A stretch of DNA of 34,583 nucleotides, from NCBI GenBank assembly GCA_009602725.1, contig WELB01000002.1, positions 667,919-702,501 of the forward strand, read 5' to 3'. The DNA comes from Spirogloea muscicola (Eukaryota; Streptophyta; Zygnematophyceae; Spirogloeales; Spirogloeaceae). The notes below the pieces were generated by a model, which saw nothing but the letters and a program-made list of their open reading frames with translations, did no database searches and was not told the origin of the DNA. Both the position numbers and the translations under genes were made by a program. Each line of letters starts with the position of its first letter. The stretch's first letter is position 1. Below are positions 19,940 to 30,344 of the stretch, piece after piece.

Positions 19940-20970
19940 ACCTCCAGGCGAAGGTGCACCCTCCTGGGCTTTCAGCAAAGTGTCGGCTGGCTGAGATTCA
20001 AGAAAGCTCCAGAGGGGAACGAGGAGATGGCTACAGAAGGCAAAGCCAGGAGGATTGGTGAAGGTCCGAAGGGGCCAAAGCTCACAGAGAAGCTCTTCCA
20101 ATGGTGGCGATGGCTGTGAAGGCCAGCCCAAAGGGCGATAGACAAGGTCCAGAGGGGCCCGAAAGCGCAAGAGAAGCTCATATGGCCCTCAAGCCCTGAA
20201 CCACGAGCCGGGGGGGATGAAAAGGAGACGTGTCCGGGGGCAGATGGCTGTGAGAGGGGAAGTATGTGTGTAAGTGTCTGTTTCAAAGGGGCCGAGGGGA
20301 GGGCTAGTAAAGGTAGAAGGCGCCCGGTGCACGTGGGAGGCAGACTCAAGCCAGTACACTGTTCTGCAAGAGCTAGCGCAACGCATCGGGATACACAAAG
20401 CGAAGCCCCAGGCCAAGTGATCTAAGGTGACCGTACGAAAAAGAGAAGGCGCGCGGGGCGCATGAAATGAAAGGGAGGCCAATTCAAGCCAATACATTGT
20501 TCAGAAAGGGGAGAAGCGGCTTGTCCAAACTACAGCCACCGCCCTCTCCTCAAAGCGTCGTCTCTTCATCCAAACCTCCAAAGGGGCCGACGTTTCTGGA
20601 AAGACAGAAGGGCCAGCCCACAGAAGAAGACTCTTCCAGCAGAGGGCGATGGCTGGTACTGGGCAGCACAGAAGAAGTATTGACAACCACAGAAGAGCGA
20701 AGGCGCGCGGTGCACATGAGATGGAAGAGTTGCCAATTTCAGCCAGCATTTCTTCTGTTAAGCCACATACTTTTCAAGCAAAAGTGCAGAAGTGGGGCTA
20801 TATGAAACGAAGAAAGGGCTCGCCCATTGAGGATATGGGCTGGAACAGCCAGCCCAAGACGAAGCCCTATGCTAAGGTGGCTAAGGTAAGAGAGAGAAGG
20901 GCGCGCGGTGCGCATGACATTGAAAGGGAGGTCAATTCCAGCCTTACAAACGTCCTGTCAACGGGGTAAT
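19940..20970 (-). repeat. Array of modular hairpin repeats, reverse orientation
   Basis: Module A in reverse occurs at 20045-20135 (GGTCCGAAGGGGCC ... GGCGATGGCTGTGAAGGCCA), 20145-20165 (GGTCCAGAGGGGCCCGAAAG), 20578-20670 and 20815-20870 (GGGCTCGCCCATTGAGGATA ... GGAACAGCCAGCCC). A further block, GCGCGCGGTGC-rCATGA with AATTCAAGCCAATACATTGT after it, recurs at 20320, 20449, 20703 and 20901 (intervals 129, 254, 198 bp) and once in forward orientation at 26222-26282. No ORF of interest is present. Confidence 0.75.
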
Positions 20971-21430
20971 GAACTGGCTAACAGGGACACTGATATCCCC
21001 GAGTGAGCACATGCATGTCGGACAAGCTAAACTGAGGTAAACGATAAGAGTGACTAGGGCCAGGGCCCAGATGATCCGACAGGGGGGAAGCGTCACGCGC
21101 ATCACGCGCGCCAGCGAGGCCTGCCTGGGCTGGGGGGCCGGTCGGCTGCCTGGCACGCGGCGCTGCTGTGCCCGCCTGGCGGCCCAGTGGGACGGCGCGA
21201 GGCTGGCAGGCCGCCCGGGGCCGCAGGGAGGCCGACAGGCCTTAAGAAAGTGGCTCTTTGCTTTTGCTTTGCTTGCTCAAGCTTAGAAGATGCGACTTTT
21301 GCCATCTCCCTGACGTCGGTCCTTGCCATTTGCCGTCCACTTGCGGGCAGGCCTCGCCTTGGCTGCTACCTCCGCTTCACGACAGGGCGACGCTTTTCCG
21401 CCCTCTACTTATTCTGATCTGCACTTGCTG
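20971..21430. other. GC-rich spacer
   Basis: Open frames on the minus strand reflect GC content and have no family resemblance. No gene is supported. Confidence 0.5.
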
Positions 21431-21680
21431 ACCGGAGGTTATTGAGCGCTCACCCTCAGAAGTCATGGAGGGATCTATGGTGCTTTTTGAGCCTTCCGGC
21501 CCTTTCAGATCTTGCACAATCCTTTGGGCTGGTCTCTCACAGCCATTGCCATACAAAGGAAGAGCTGTTCATTCCCAGAAAAAGAAGGATCCAGACTCAC
21601 GAGGGTTTTTGGGCCTATTCTTGGCTCTTTTGTGGGCTGGCTTTTCACAGCTCCCGCCCCTTTTGGAATGCTGCTGCTTC
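21430..21680 (+). repeat. Module A/B repeats, forward orientation
   Basis: GACCGGAGGTTATTGAGCGC (module-B start) at 21431 is followed by GGCCCTTTCAGATCTTGCAC, TTTGGGCTGGTCTCTCACAG at 21498-21560, and a second hairpin GTGGGCTGGCTTTTCACAGC at 21637-21660. The orientation is opposite to the 19940-20970 array. Confidence 0.7.
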
Positions 21681-22294
21681 TTTGGGGGTCCTGGATCGGA
21701 GTGAGGGGGGGGGAGGGATCCCCAACAAGAAAGCGCAGGTCGCTCAGCAGTACAAGTGGCTGCTACGGATGGCCACTCAGGGAACCCCTGGTCAACATAA
21801 GGATTCAGAATTCACGGTACCCCGGGTGCCACACAGTTGCCGCGTGTTAACAACCACCTGGAAATATTCTCCTGCCAACCCAAGGAGAACTGAGGCGCTT
21901 TCAAGTAGGGGCATAGCAGACGGACGGGCTTTGATGACCTAGGCTTGAACAAGGCTGTCTTTTGCGTAGGCAAAACTTTTATAAGATCTTTGCATGTACA
22001 TTCGTTGGAGGAAGTTACATACCAAAAGGCTGCTCATTTGGCGAGCAGCTGCTAGAAGTGGTAAGCTAGCAGCTACTTGCAAGGGCCTCCGCTGGAGTCG
22101 CAGCCATGGGCGTTCAGGCATATAACTGCTGATGTCCCGTGCAAATTGGCACGTGGTCAGGAGCTAGTTGGGCCGCAGGCAGCAGCTATATATATTACAG
22201 GTCAAGCTGGGTCAAAGAATCAAAAAATGCTGTCCAGTAGCGGACATGGAGGGTGCTCCAACTCGCAGATACTGGCAATCACCAACACTGGGGG
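21681..22294. other. Spacer before the second root-cap gene 3' end
   Basis: No gene is visible. A G-run (21703-21713) and AT-rich stretches (tatatatatt at 22189) occur. It is the convergent side of the root-cap pair. Confidence 0.5.
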
Positions 22295-23349
22295 TCACTT
22301 GAGTTGCGCAATGCACTTGGCGCTGTTGTCGAGGTGGTCGTGGAAGCACTGCGTGAGCGGCCCAGCGGGCTGCACGCCGTCAGTCAGAGCTGCAGTAAGT
22401 GGCGCATTGCCTGAAGGCAGTGACCTGTCGTAGGCCGCCGCCGAGTACGTGCTCACGGGGCAATCTGGCGAGCCAAGGCTGGATGCCAGGTACGGCTCCA
22501 CTTCGTGCAGCACATACGGCGCTCCAAACACGGCCCCTTCAGCCATTGCCGTGATCGATTCTGCCCACTCCTTGCGAAACATCTGGCCAAGCGCGCCCTC
22601 AACTAGGCCTGCACATGCCAAGCATCGCCTGAGTCCCTTACGAGACCGAGGTATTCTGAGACATCGTCCATGCACAATCAGTTATACGGCTATGCAATAA
22701 CGAGCTCGAAGCCTTGTGCTAGCAAGAAGGGGCGGCAACACTGAAGCGAGGCGGGGTATATGCTCCAGCGGCTCACCACTCAGCTGACCAAACTCAAAGC
22801 CGATGTCGAGGTGCGCAAAGCAGCTGCGAGGGGTCCAGTACTGCTTGGCGATGGGCTTGGCTTCGAGCGTGAGGTTGAGGAGGCCGTCGACGATGACGAG
22901 TGCAGCATTGGCCTTCGCTCCATCGTGCACAACGCGGACGCCAGCCTCGGGAGACCGCCACTCGCTCTCCGTGCCGTCAGCCATGTCCATCTCAACCGGC
23001 ACGCCGTCGAGGCTGACAAAGAGGTGCTCGACTGCAGAGTCCCACTGTACGGCATGCTGGGCCTGGACAAAGAGGTTGTGGCCGTTGAAGAGCACGCCGA
23101 GGGCCTGCACCCAGCTGCGCTCGCGGGCATGGCCGGCCTTGGCGGCGGCGCCCGCGCTCAGCCCGACAAAGTGCGCGTTGACGTGGAGGCTCGCGTCGGA
23201 GACAAGGCAGAAGTCGCGGCCGCGCAGGCCGCCGAAGAAGGCCACGCTGCCATCGCTGCCGTGCCCGGCGGCCAGCCGGGCGCGCCCGCAGAGCACGCCG
23301 TTGGGCCCGGTGCATTGCGCCGCACATGTGTCCAAATGTAAGGTGGTGT
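22295..23349 (-). CDS. Root-cap-domain secreted protein paralogue, N-terminus lost at gap
   Basis: Two exons, 23349-22777 and 22608-22295 (stop), join in phase 1. Together they give the whole root-cap domain: CAAQC linker, DFCLVSDASLHVNAHFVG, SWVQALGVLFNGHNLFVQ, DHLF-like VEHLFVSLDGV, LLNLTLEAKPIAKQYW, CFAHLDIGFEFGQLS, EGALGQMFRKEW, SPDCPVSTYSAAAYD, and a terminal Cys-containing tail. It is clearly a paralogue of the gene at 17279-19183 in opposite orientation. The 573-nt exon corresponds to two exons (18006-18355 plus 18474-18693) of the other copy, so one intron differs. The exon starts at acceptor acctgcag with phase 1, exactly as the paralogue's third exon does; the signal peptide and Ole e 1-like exons should therefore lie upstream, in or beyond the N gap 23606-24514. 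Confidence 0.92.
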
Positions 23350-23527
23350 CTGCAGGTGCCGAGGCTGAGGGGGTCAGCTTCGGAGTGGAGTTGGCCTGTC
23401 ACTATTGATACAAGCAACTCCCTCTTCTGTCACTCGGGTTTGAGCAGACCAAGAGGCACTTGAAGCTGGCTCTGTGCGTGCATGGCTGCGCATTGGTGTG
23501 AGGGTGCATGTGCAAGTGTGCAAGTGT

Positions 23528-23605
23528 GCTTGAAGGTAGGGGGGGTGGAGGAAGAGGAGGGGAGGGAGATGGGAAGGGGAAGGAAGGGGAAGAGAAATGG
23601 AGAGA
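23528..23605 (+). repeat. Purine (GA/G)-rich tract at gap edge
   Basis: About 78 nt of G and A with very few pyrimidines (GGGGGGGTGGAGGAAGAGG...) run into the N gap. It lies in the presumed intron of the second root-cap gene, where it reads as a polypyrimidine tract on the coding strand. Confidence 0.85.
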
Positions 23606-24514
23606 NNNNNNNNNNNNNNNNNNNNNNNNNNNNNNNNNNNNNNNNNNNNNNNNNNNNNNNNNNNNNNNNNNNNNNNNNNNNNNNNNNNNNNNNNNNNNNN
23701 NNNNNNNNNNNNNNNNNNNNNNNNNNNNNNNNNNNNNNNNNNNNNNNNNNNNNNNNNNNNNNNNNNNNNNNNNNNNNNNNNNNNNNNNNNNNNNNNNNNN
23801 NNNNNNNNNNNNNNNNNNNNNNNNNNNNNNNNNNNNNNNNNNNNNNNNNNNNNNNNNNNNNNNNNNNNNNNNNNNNNNNNNNNNNNNNNNNNNNNNNNNN
23901 NNNNNNNNNNNNNNNNNNNNNNNNNNNNNNNNNNNNNNNNNNNNNNNNNNNNNNNNNNNNNNNNNNNNNNNNNNNNNNNNNNNNNNNNNNNNNNNNNNNN
24001 NNNNNNNNNNNNNNNNNNNNNNNNNNNNNNNNNNNNNNNNNNNNNNNNNNNNNNNNNNNNNNNNNNNNNNNNNNNNNNNNNNNNNNNNNNNNNNNNNNNN
24101 NNNNNNNNNNNNNNNNNNNNNNNNNNNNNNNNNNNNNNNNNNNNNNNNNNNNNNNNNNNNNNNNNNNNNNNNNNNNNNNNNNNNNNNNNNNNNNNNNNNN
24201 NNNNNNNNNNNNNNNNNNNNNNNNNNNNNNNNNNNNNNNNNNNNNNNNNNNNNNNNNNNNNNNNNNNNNNNNNNNNNNNNNNNNNNNNNNNNNNNNNNNN
24301 NNNNNNNNNNNNNNNNNNNNNNNNNNNNNNNNNNNNNNNNNNNNNNNNNNNNNNNNNNNNNNNNNNNNNNNNNNNNNNNNNNNNNNNNNNNNNNNNNNNN
24401 NNNNNNNNNNNNNNNNNNNNNNNNNNNNNNNNNNNNNNNNNNNNNNNNNNNNNNNNNNNNNNNNNNNNNNNNNNNNNNNNNNNNNNNNNNNNNNNNNNNN
24501 NNNNNNNNNNNNNN
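23606..24514. other. Assembly gap of 909 N
   Basis: All N. It probably hides 5' exons of the second root-cap gene. The flanks are a purine tract on the left and GGC/GGA repeats on the right, both hard to sequence. Confidence 0.99.
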
Positions 24515-25080
24515 GGCGGCTGGGCGGCGGCGGCGGCGGGGGCGCCGGCGACGGCGGCGGAGGCGGCGGCGATGGAGGAGGGGGGTTGGGGAGCCGCCTG
24601 CCGCGAGGAACTGGGGGGGGGTGGCGGCCGTATAAGTTGCAACGCGATTAGTCCACGGTTCTGATTCGAGCGCGTCGAGAAGGCCGGTCAGACTGTCGCG
24701 TGACCGGAGGAGACTCGGAATCGCGCTTATGAGAGTTGGGCCACGGAACTGAGCGGCCTGGCAATGTGGCACTGTGGGTGCGCGGGGCAGTGCCAGCCCT
24801 GGATTCTTCGGCCCCTCACATTCGCCTCGCCCTCCTCCCTCCTCCCTCCTCCCCTCCCTCCCTCCTCGACCGACACGCCTCCCTCCCTCCCTCCGGGTCA
24901 CGTTCGGGTGCGGGCATCTTCTCTGCTGCTCCCAGGGGGCCCCTGGCACGATGACCACACCTGGCCGGGGGTGCCCCCGCTGGCTGCCAAGTGGCCTCAT
25001 GCGGCGTGGCCAGCCGGCCCGCCCCGGTTCCCCCCCTTCTTTGGGGCCACCGCCGTCGTCCCCCGGGAGCGTCGACAGAA
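24515..25080. other. GC-rich low-complexity region right of the gap
   Basis: GGC/GGA repeats (24515-24620) and a C/T-rich tract with CCCTCCCTCC units (24830-24895). On the minus strand one frame is Ala/Pro-rich (IAAASAAVAGAPAAAAAQP) and could be the signal-peptide exon of the second root-cap gene, but no domain is readable. Confidence 0.35.
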
Positions 25081-26290
25081 ATGCGGCTGCTAGTTATTGG
25101 GACGATGAGCTCCTTTATGGGCGAGCCTTCTTCTTCTTTTCAGTATGAGGGAATGCGGAGGCCAGCCCGGAGGAGTGAACGACGTCTGGACGGGCCCGAA
25201 CGACCTCTTCCATATGTTCTCCCCAATCTTCCTGTTTGGCCGGTCCCAACAGATGCCTCCGACCGCTCCACCACGTTGTCCCGGTTCTTGGGGCAACTCG
25301 CAATATCGTGACTGGCCACTTGCGTGCCGGTCGCGCATTGGCTGCAGCCTCTGGCTTTAGGACAGGAACTTGCTACCGGGAGACCAAAATCTGTGAGCTG
25401 CGGCTGCTCACTGGGGAATATTGAGCAAGTGAGCACCCAGCGGTCACTTGAGTCGCTGGGTGCTTTGGGCGCTTTTCTGGGCCCTTCTGGAACCCTGTTC
25501 ATTCCATCTTCTGCGCTGGCCAATCACAGCCATAGCCCTCTACTGCAAGAGGGGCTATGGCTGATGATCTTCCGTAGCATGTGTGGTATAGCGCTTTCCG
25601 GCTCTTCCGGCGCTTTCCCGGACCCACTTCCAGGACCCTAGCCTCTCTGCTGCGCAGGACGCGCTCTGGCCGCTGCCTCCGGGTCTCGGCGGAGTTCCTC
25701 GGCATCTCATTCTTCGGCTTTGGACACTGTCCATTCTTTTTGGGCTGGCTTTGCCAACCCCTCTTTCTCTATGGGCGAGCCTTCTTTCTCTGATTTGCGG
25801 CTGCTTAGCAGGGGTTACTGAGTGATTTGTAGCTGCTTTCTATCTTTGTGTGCTTTGGTTTCTTAGCGCTTCCTCTGGCTTCCTCTGGCCCCCTTCTCGT
25901 TCTTTGTTTATTCTTTTTTGGGCTGGCTTGTCCAGCCCCTATCCTCAATGGGCGAGCCCTTTCTTTCCGGCTCCTTAGGGCTGGCCTTTCACAAGCGCCG
26001 GCTGCCAGTTTCCACTTCCGGCGGGGGGTCATTTAGTGGCCATCCTTGTTGTGTCCTTCCAGCTACTGCTCCATCTCATTCCTTTGGGCTGGCCTCTCCC
26101 AGCCACCAGTCAATCTGGCCGCGCTTCCATCTCCTGCGTGCTATCCGCTTTCCGTCTCTTCTGGACCTTGCCATTCTTTTGTAGCCTGGACCTTTGTGCA
26201 TTCCCCCAATATTTTGTTTCTCTTACAAACAGTGTACGGGCTTGCTTTGGCCTCCCTCTCATGTCATGTGCATTGCGCGCCTTCTCTCCT
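25081..26290 (+). repeat. Dense forward array of modular hairpin repeats
   Basis: Copies in order: module C at 25108-25140 (TATGGGCGAGCCTTCTTCTT); A at 25470-25560 (GCGCTGGCCAATCACAGCCA, CCCTCTACTGCAAGAGGG); A+C at 25715-25795 (TTTTTGGGCTGGCTTTGCCA, CTATGGGCGAGCCTTCTTTC); B-start at 25800 (GCTTAGCAGGGGTTACTGAG); A+C at 25885-25965 (TTTTGGGCTGGCTTGTCCAG, TCAATGGGCGAGCCCTTTCT); A at 25978, 26085-26105 and a degenerate one at 26160-26200; then the GTGTACGGGCTTG...GCGCGCC block at 26230-26282. No coding sequence is supported. Confidence 0.75.
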
Positions 26291-28880
26291 CCCATCTTCC
26301 TTTCAAGATCAACTTTCTGCTTCAAAGTTCCTTGCTTAGTGACATGCTGTAAATGTGACCTGCGCTCTGCGGAGTGGCCACATTGATTGCTGCCTTCGGA
26401 ATGAATGGGATGGGAAGCAGGCAGTCCAATGTCTGGTCTTCACGTCCAGTCTTCAATGGCGCAGATTGTGGTCAATGATAACATCAAATGCTGTTCGATT
26501 GGAGGTCAATGGTCAAGTGAAGGTCTTCATGATCAAGGGAACCCCTACATCACTTCAAAATGCAAAGGCTCAAAGGAGGAAGTGAGGGACAGATAAGGTA
26601 GAGGATTTGGGTGAAATGGAGATCAGGCAACAGCTATGATGTGGACAAGCGTTAACATAAACATGTGCTAAACTTAGGCATTGTCCAGATTTTGCGGGTG
26701 TTCACAAGCAAGCAAGCTAGAGGCATTGTCCTAAGCAGACCCACTGCTCTTAGATAGGGACAGGCTGCAACCTTGTCGACTTTTGCGGCTTGTGATGTCT
26801 CTGTCAAGCGACTTACTACAGTGGAGGGCAGGTGAGAGCAAGGCTGCTCACAAGACTTGCCCCTGCTTTGCATCAGTAGTCTCATCCTTACAGCTCATTG
26901 GCTGCTGCGCAGGCCTGTTCTCCGAAACCTTCCATCTCCAGTCCCAAGAAGTGAAAGTTGTCTACCCTCTTTCCCGTGAGGCCGTTCTTTCTTTCCGCGG
27001 TACTTCCGACCAGGGCTTGTTGTCTTCGGTGTCACTCCGCTGCTGCCTTGCCACCTTCCAGTGAGCCTAGTTGAGCGACTGTTCACAGCGAACGGACTTG
27101 CCACTTGGGAACCGTCAATTTGCCTGGTGCACCTTACACTAAGCTTATATTGTTTGGTCAGCTCTGCAGGTTGCGAGCAAGTGCAGGTATGGCATGTACG
27201 AGTATGACCTCTGCCCAAATACAATCAATCTCGACTATTGGCGATGAGAAAGTTGAGTAAGCATACAAATGTTGGCAGCCAAATCTGGGCCCGAGTCAAG
27301 GATGCAGAAACAAGGAGTTAGTGCAGTGTATTACAAATTTCCCTGCTTGACAGCTTTACTGAGGACTGACTCAGAAGCAAGAAAAGTGCGGGCAATGAGA
27401 CATTCCAAGAAGCTGGACGAGAGAAGGGCTAGTCTGTTCAGGGGCAGAAGAATTTCGTAATATCCCAACATCCCACTAAAGAAAGAAATTGCAGGGCACC
27501 GCTGCTTGCAAGCTCCACAATACGAGAGCAAGTCTCAGCAGTTGGTTAAGCTTTGCATCTAAGAACTTGCTTCGTAAAAGATTGAGCGCATCATCTGTGG
27601 ATTATACTTGACCTCTCCCGACTACACCGTACAGCACAATGTGACAGTCTTAGCAAGTCATATTAGAAATCTATTTTCCCCAAGGGCCAGTGTGGAGGTC
27701 AATGCTTTTCTGGCCTAGCGCACAGCATCTCCACCTGCTTATCGCTCTTGTCGTCCATTCATAGCTGTGACGCAAACTTGGCCTGTCCATAGGCATGGGA
27801 CTGAGAATACTCCAACTGGGAGAGCATGGCTTTAAGGGTCAACTCTAGGTGAATGCAGTGAGAGGGAAGCTTATGAGTTGTGAGATAGGCCACCGCTCGA
27901 CGTTATTGCCTGGGCCTTGATCTTAAGAAAGCCAGGTACATCATGCATCAGACGTGAAGCAGTCCTGAAGGCAGTCGCTAGTATGCATCTGAGTGGAGCC
28001 CTGAGGAGTGCCTCAAATGTAAAGCATAAACTTGCTTTCATCATCACCCATCCCATTCCCTGCTATGCGGCCACGTGATTCCTTGCCGTTGCGTCAGTGC
28101 AATGTCACATTATATCTCCTCTAGTATAATTGCTGTAACACTGTTGCTGTTGCTGTTGAAACTTTGTACTTTGAGAACCTACTTACTGTGCATGTTCTTC
28201 AAGCAATCAGAAGTCAACCAAGCCAGCTCTCATGGACATCCTTCTCCATGACCTCACTTTTAAAGCCGCTACTACGGAGCCCAGCACCTTCTGTAATATC
28301 TTGCACTGATGCAATACTCAGGTACGATGACCATAATCAGGCAGACACAGTAAGTAAAGGTACATCAAATCCACAGAGTGATGTCATCCTTGCAGAAACA
28401 TCTGACTACATTCAATGGAAATAGGAGAATGATGGGCCGAAGTCCCCAAGACCGTGTGCTGCCTCCCTACCCTGCCATTTTATGTGGCTTGAAACCGGTT
28501 CTCGCGGCAGCAGGAGGGGAGACCCTTAAATAAGCCCTAGAGTTTCATGTCATGCCTTACATACATGCGTCACAAGAGATGTCTACAGCTGGTAAAATCC
28601 ACATACAGGGCGCACCTCGATGCCAAATAAGTCTGTTAGCTACGTCCACAAATGGACAGCAAAGTCAAGCATGCCCCATGAGCCTGCAAGACCATCCTCT
28701 AAATGTGCTCGAAGACTCACATTCATGCAGACAGCAGATTGTTATGAGCACACGTAAGGGAAGCAGAACTGTAGAAAAACAAGAACAATCAACACTGTAA
28801 AAGAACAGGAACAATTAGCACTGTAGAAGAAAAAGAACTGGAGAAGTGACTCTCAGCTACCAGCATCTCCAGCCTCGACT
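26291..28880. other. AT-richer spacer without a recognisable gene
   Basis: I read both strands and found no conserved domain. Two exon-like pieces deserve mention: minus 28214-28330, an open frame ending ...GLRSSGFKSEVMEKDVHESW and a stop, and minus 27880-28050, CFTFEALLRAPLRCILATAF.... Neither has a partner exon I can defend. There is no tRNA or module repeat. Confidence 0.45.
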
Positions 28881-29268
28881 CCTATATACATCCTACTTAA
28901 CCCACACAGAGACCAGCAGTACAGACAACTAGTACTCCACAGCACTACTGGAGCACAATAAGCTTTCACTGATGATCAAGTCCGATGCAGCACGGTCACT
29001 GATGTCTGCTCTGAAAGTGGCAGTTGGAGAGTCTCACAAAGAATCCAACAAGTCTGCTCTGCGAGCAAGAGAACTTGCCCTTCTCGGTGACAGTTTACAA
29101 ACCCTCTTTGCTTCTACAGCTTCATCCATCCTCCTGATGCCCACAGGAACTGTGGAGTCAAGAAAAGATGTCTGCTCTAACAAGTACGTTGCCTCCACAC
29201 CAGCTATTGCAGCGCACCTGGCAACAAGGTTCTGTACCGGGCCTAACCGACTGTTCTGGGGCACTTGA
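28881..29268 (+). CDS. Doubtful 98-aa single-exon ORF preceded by a TATA-like box
   Basis: An ATG at 28972 opens 98 codons to a stop at 29268, beginning MIKSDAARSLMSALKVAVGE and containing KSALRARELALLGDSLQTLF. A TATATA sequence (28881-28886) lies about 90 bp upstream of the ATG. No family is recognised and an antisense frame is also open. It would be convergent with RPS27, with only 33 bp between the two stop codons. It may be chance or 3' UTR of RPS27. Confidence 0.2.
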
Positions 29269-29301
29269 GCTATAATGAAGGTGCATATTGTCTACTATTG
29301 C

Positions 29302-30168
<867 letters not shown>

Positions 30169-30272
30169 AGCTGCTATCTGCTGGACGACGGGCGAAAACG
30201 CGGCGGCTGCAGCGACTGCGGCGGCGGTGGACAGCGGCGGCACCGACGGCGGCGCGGCGGCGGCGGCGGCAG

Positions 30273-30273
30273 C
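30273..30273. other. Single ambiguous base in the RPS27 upstream region
   Basis: An isolated N in GGC-rich sequence, like those at 7595 and 17352. No coding consequence is visible here. Confidence 0.9.
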
Positions 30274-30334
30274 NTGGCGGGGAGGGGCCGTGTTAAACCC
30301 TCCCGTACTTTGGGGGGGGGGCGATATGTGATTT

Positions 30335-30344
30335 CCTAGGGTTT
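30335..30344 (-). promoter_or_regulatory. Telo-box-like motif upstream of RPS27
   Basis: The minus strand reads AAACCCTAGG, matching the plant telo-box core AAACCCTA, 167 bp 5' of the RPS27 start codon. Telo-boxes are enriched in promoters of plant ribosomal-protein and other translation genes, so position and orientation fit; function is inferred. Confidence 0.55.

Noticed and set aside
20189-20497. Minus-strand ORFs with repeated Trp/Ala/Leu patterns
   Set aside because: They translate the repeat modules; similar peptide strings recur wherever the modules occur.
20320-20920. Regularly spaced repeats considered as a CRISPR array
   Set aside because: Spacing is irregular, repeats diverge, spacers themselves are repeats, and the genome is eukaryotic.
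20971-21430. GC-rich ORFs as a candidate gene
   Set aside because: No splice-consistent or domain-bearing frame; composition alone explains the open frames.
22760-23341. 193-aa + strand ORF
   Set aside because: Shadow of the root-cap paralogue exon on the minus strand, which has clear domain matches.
23374-25000. Long ORFs spanning the second N gap
   Set aside because: Their centres are N; the readable ends are low-complexity and show no domain.
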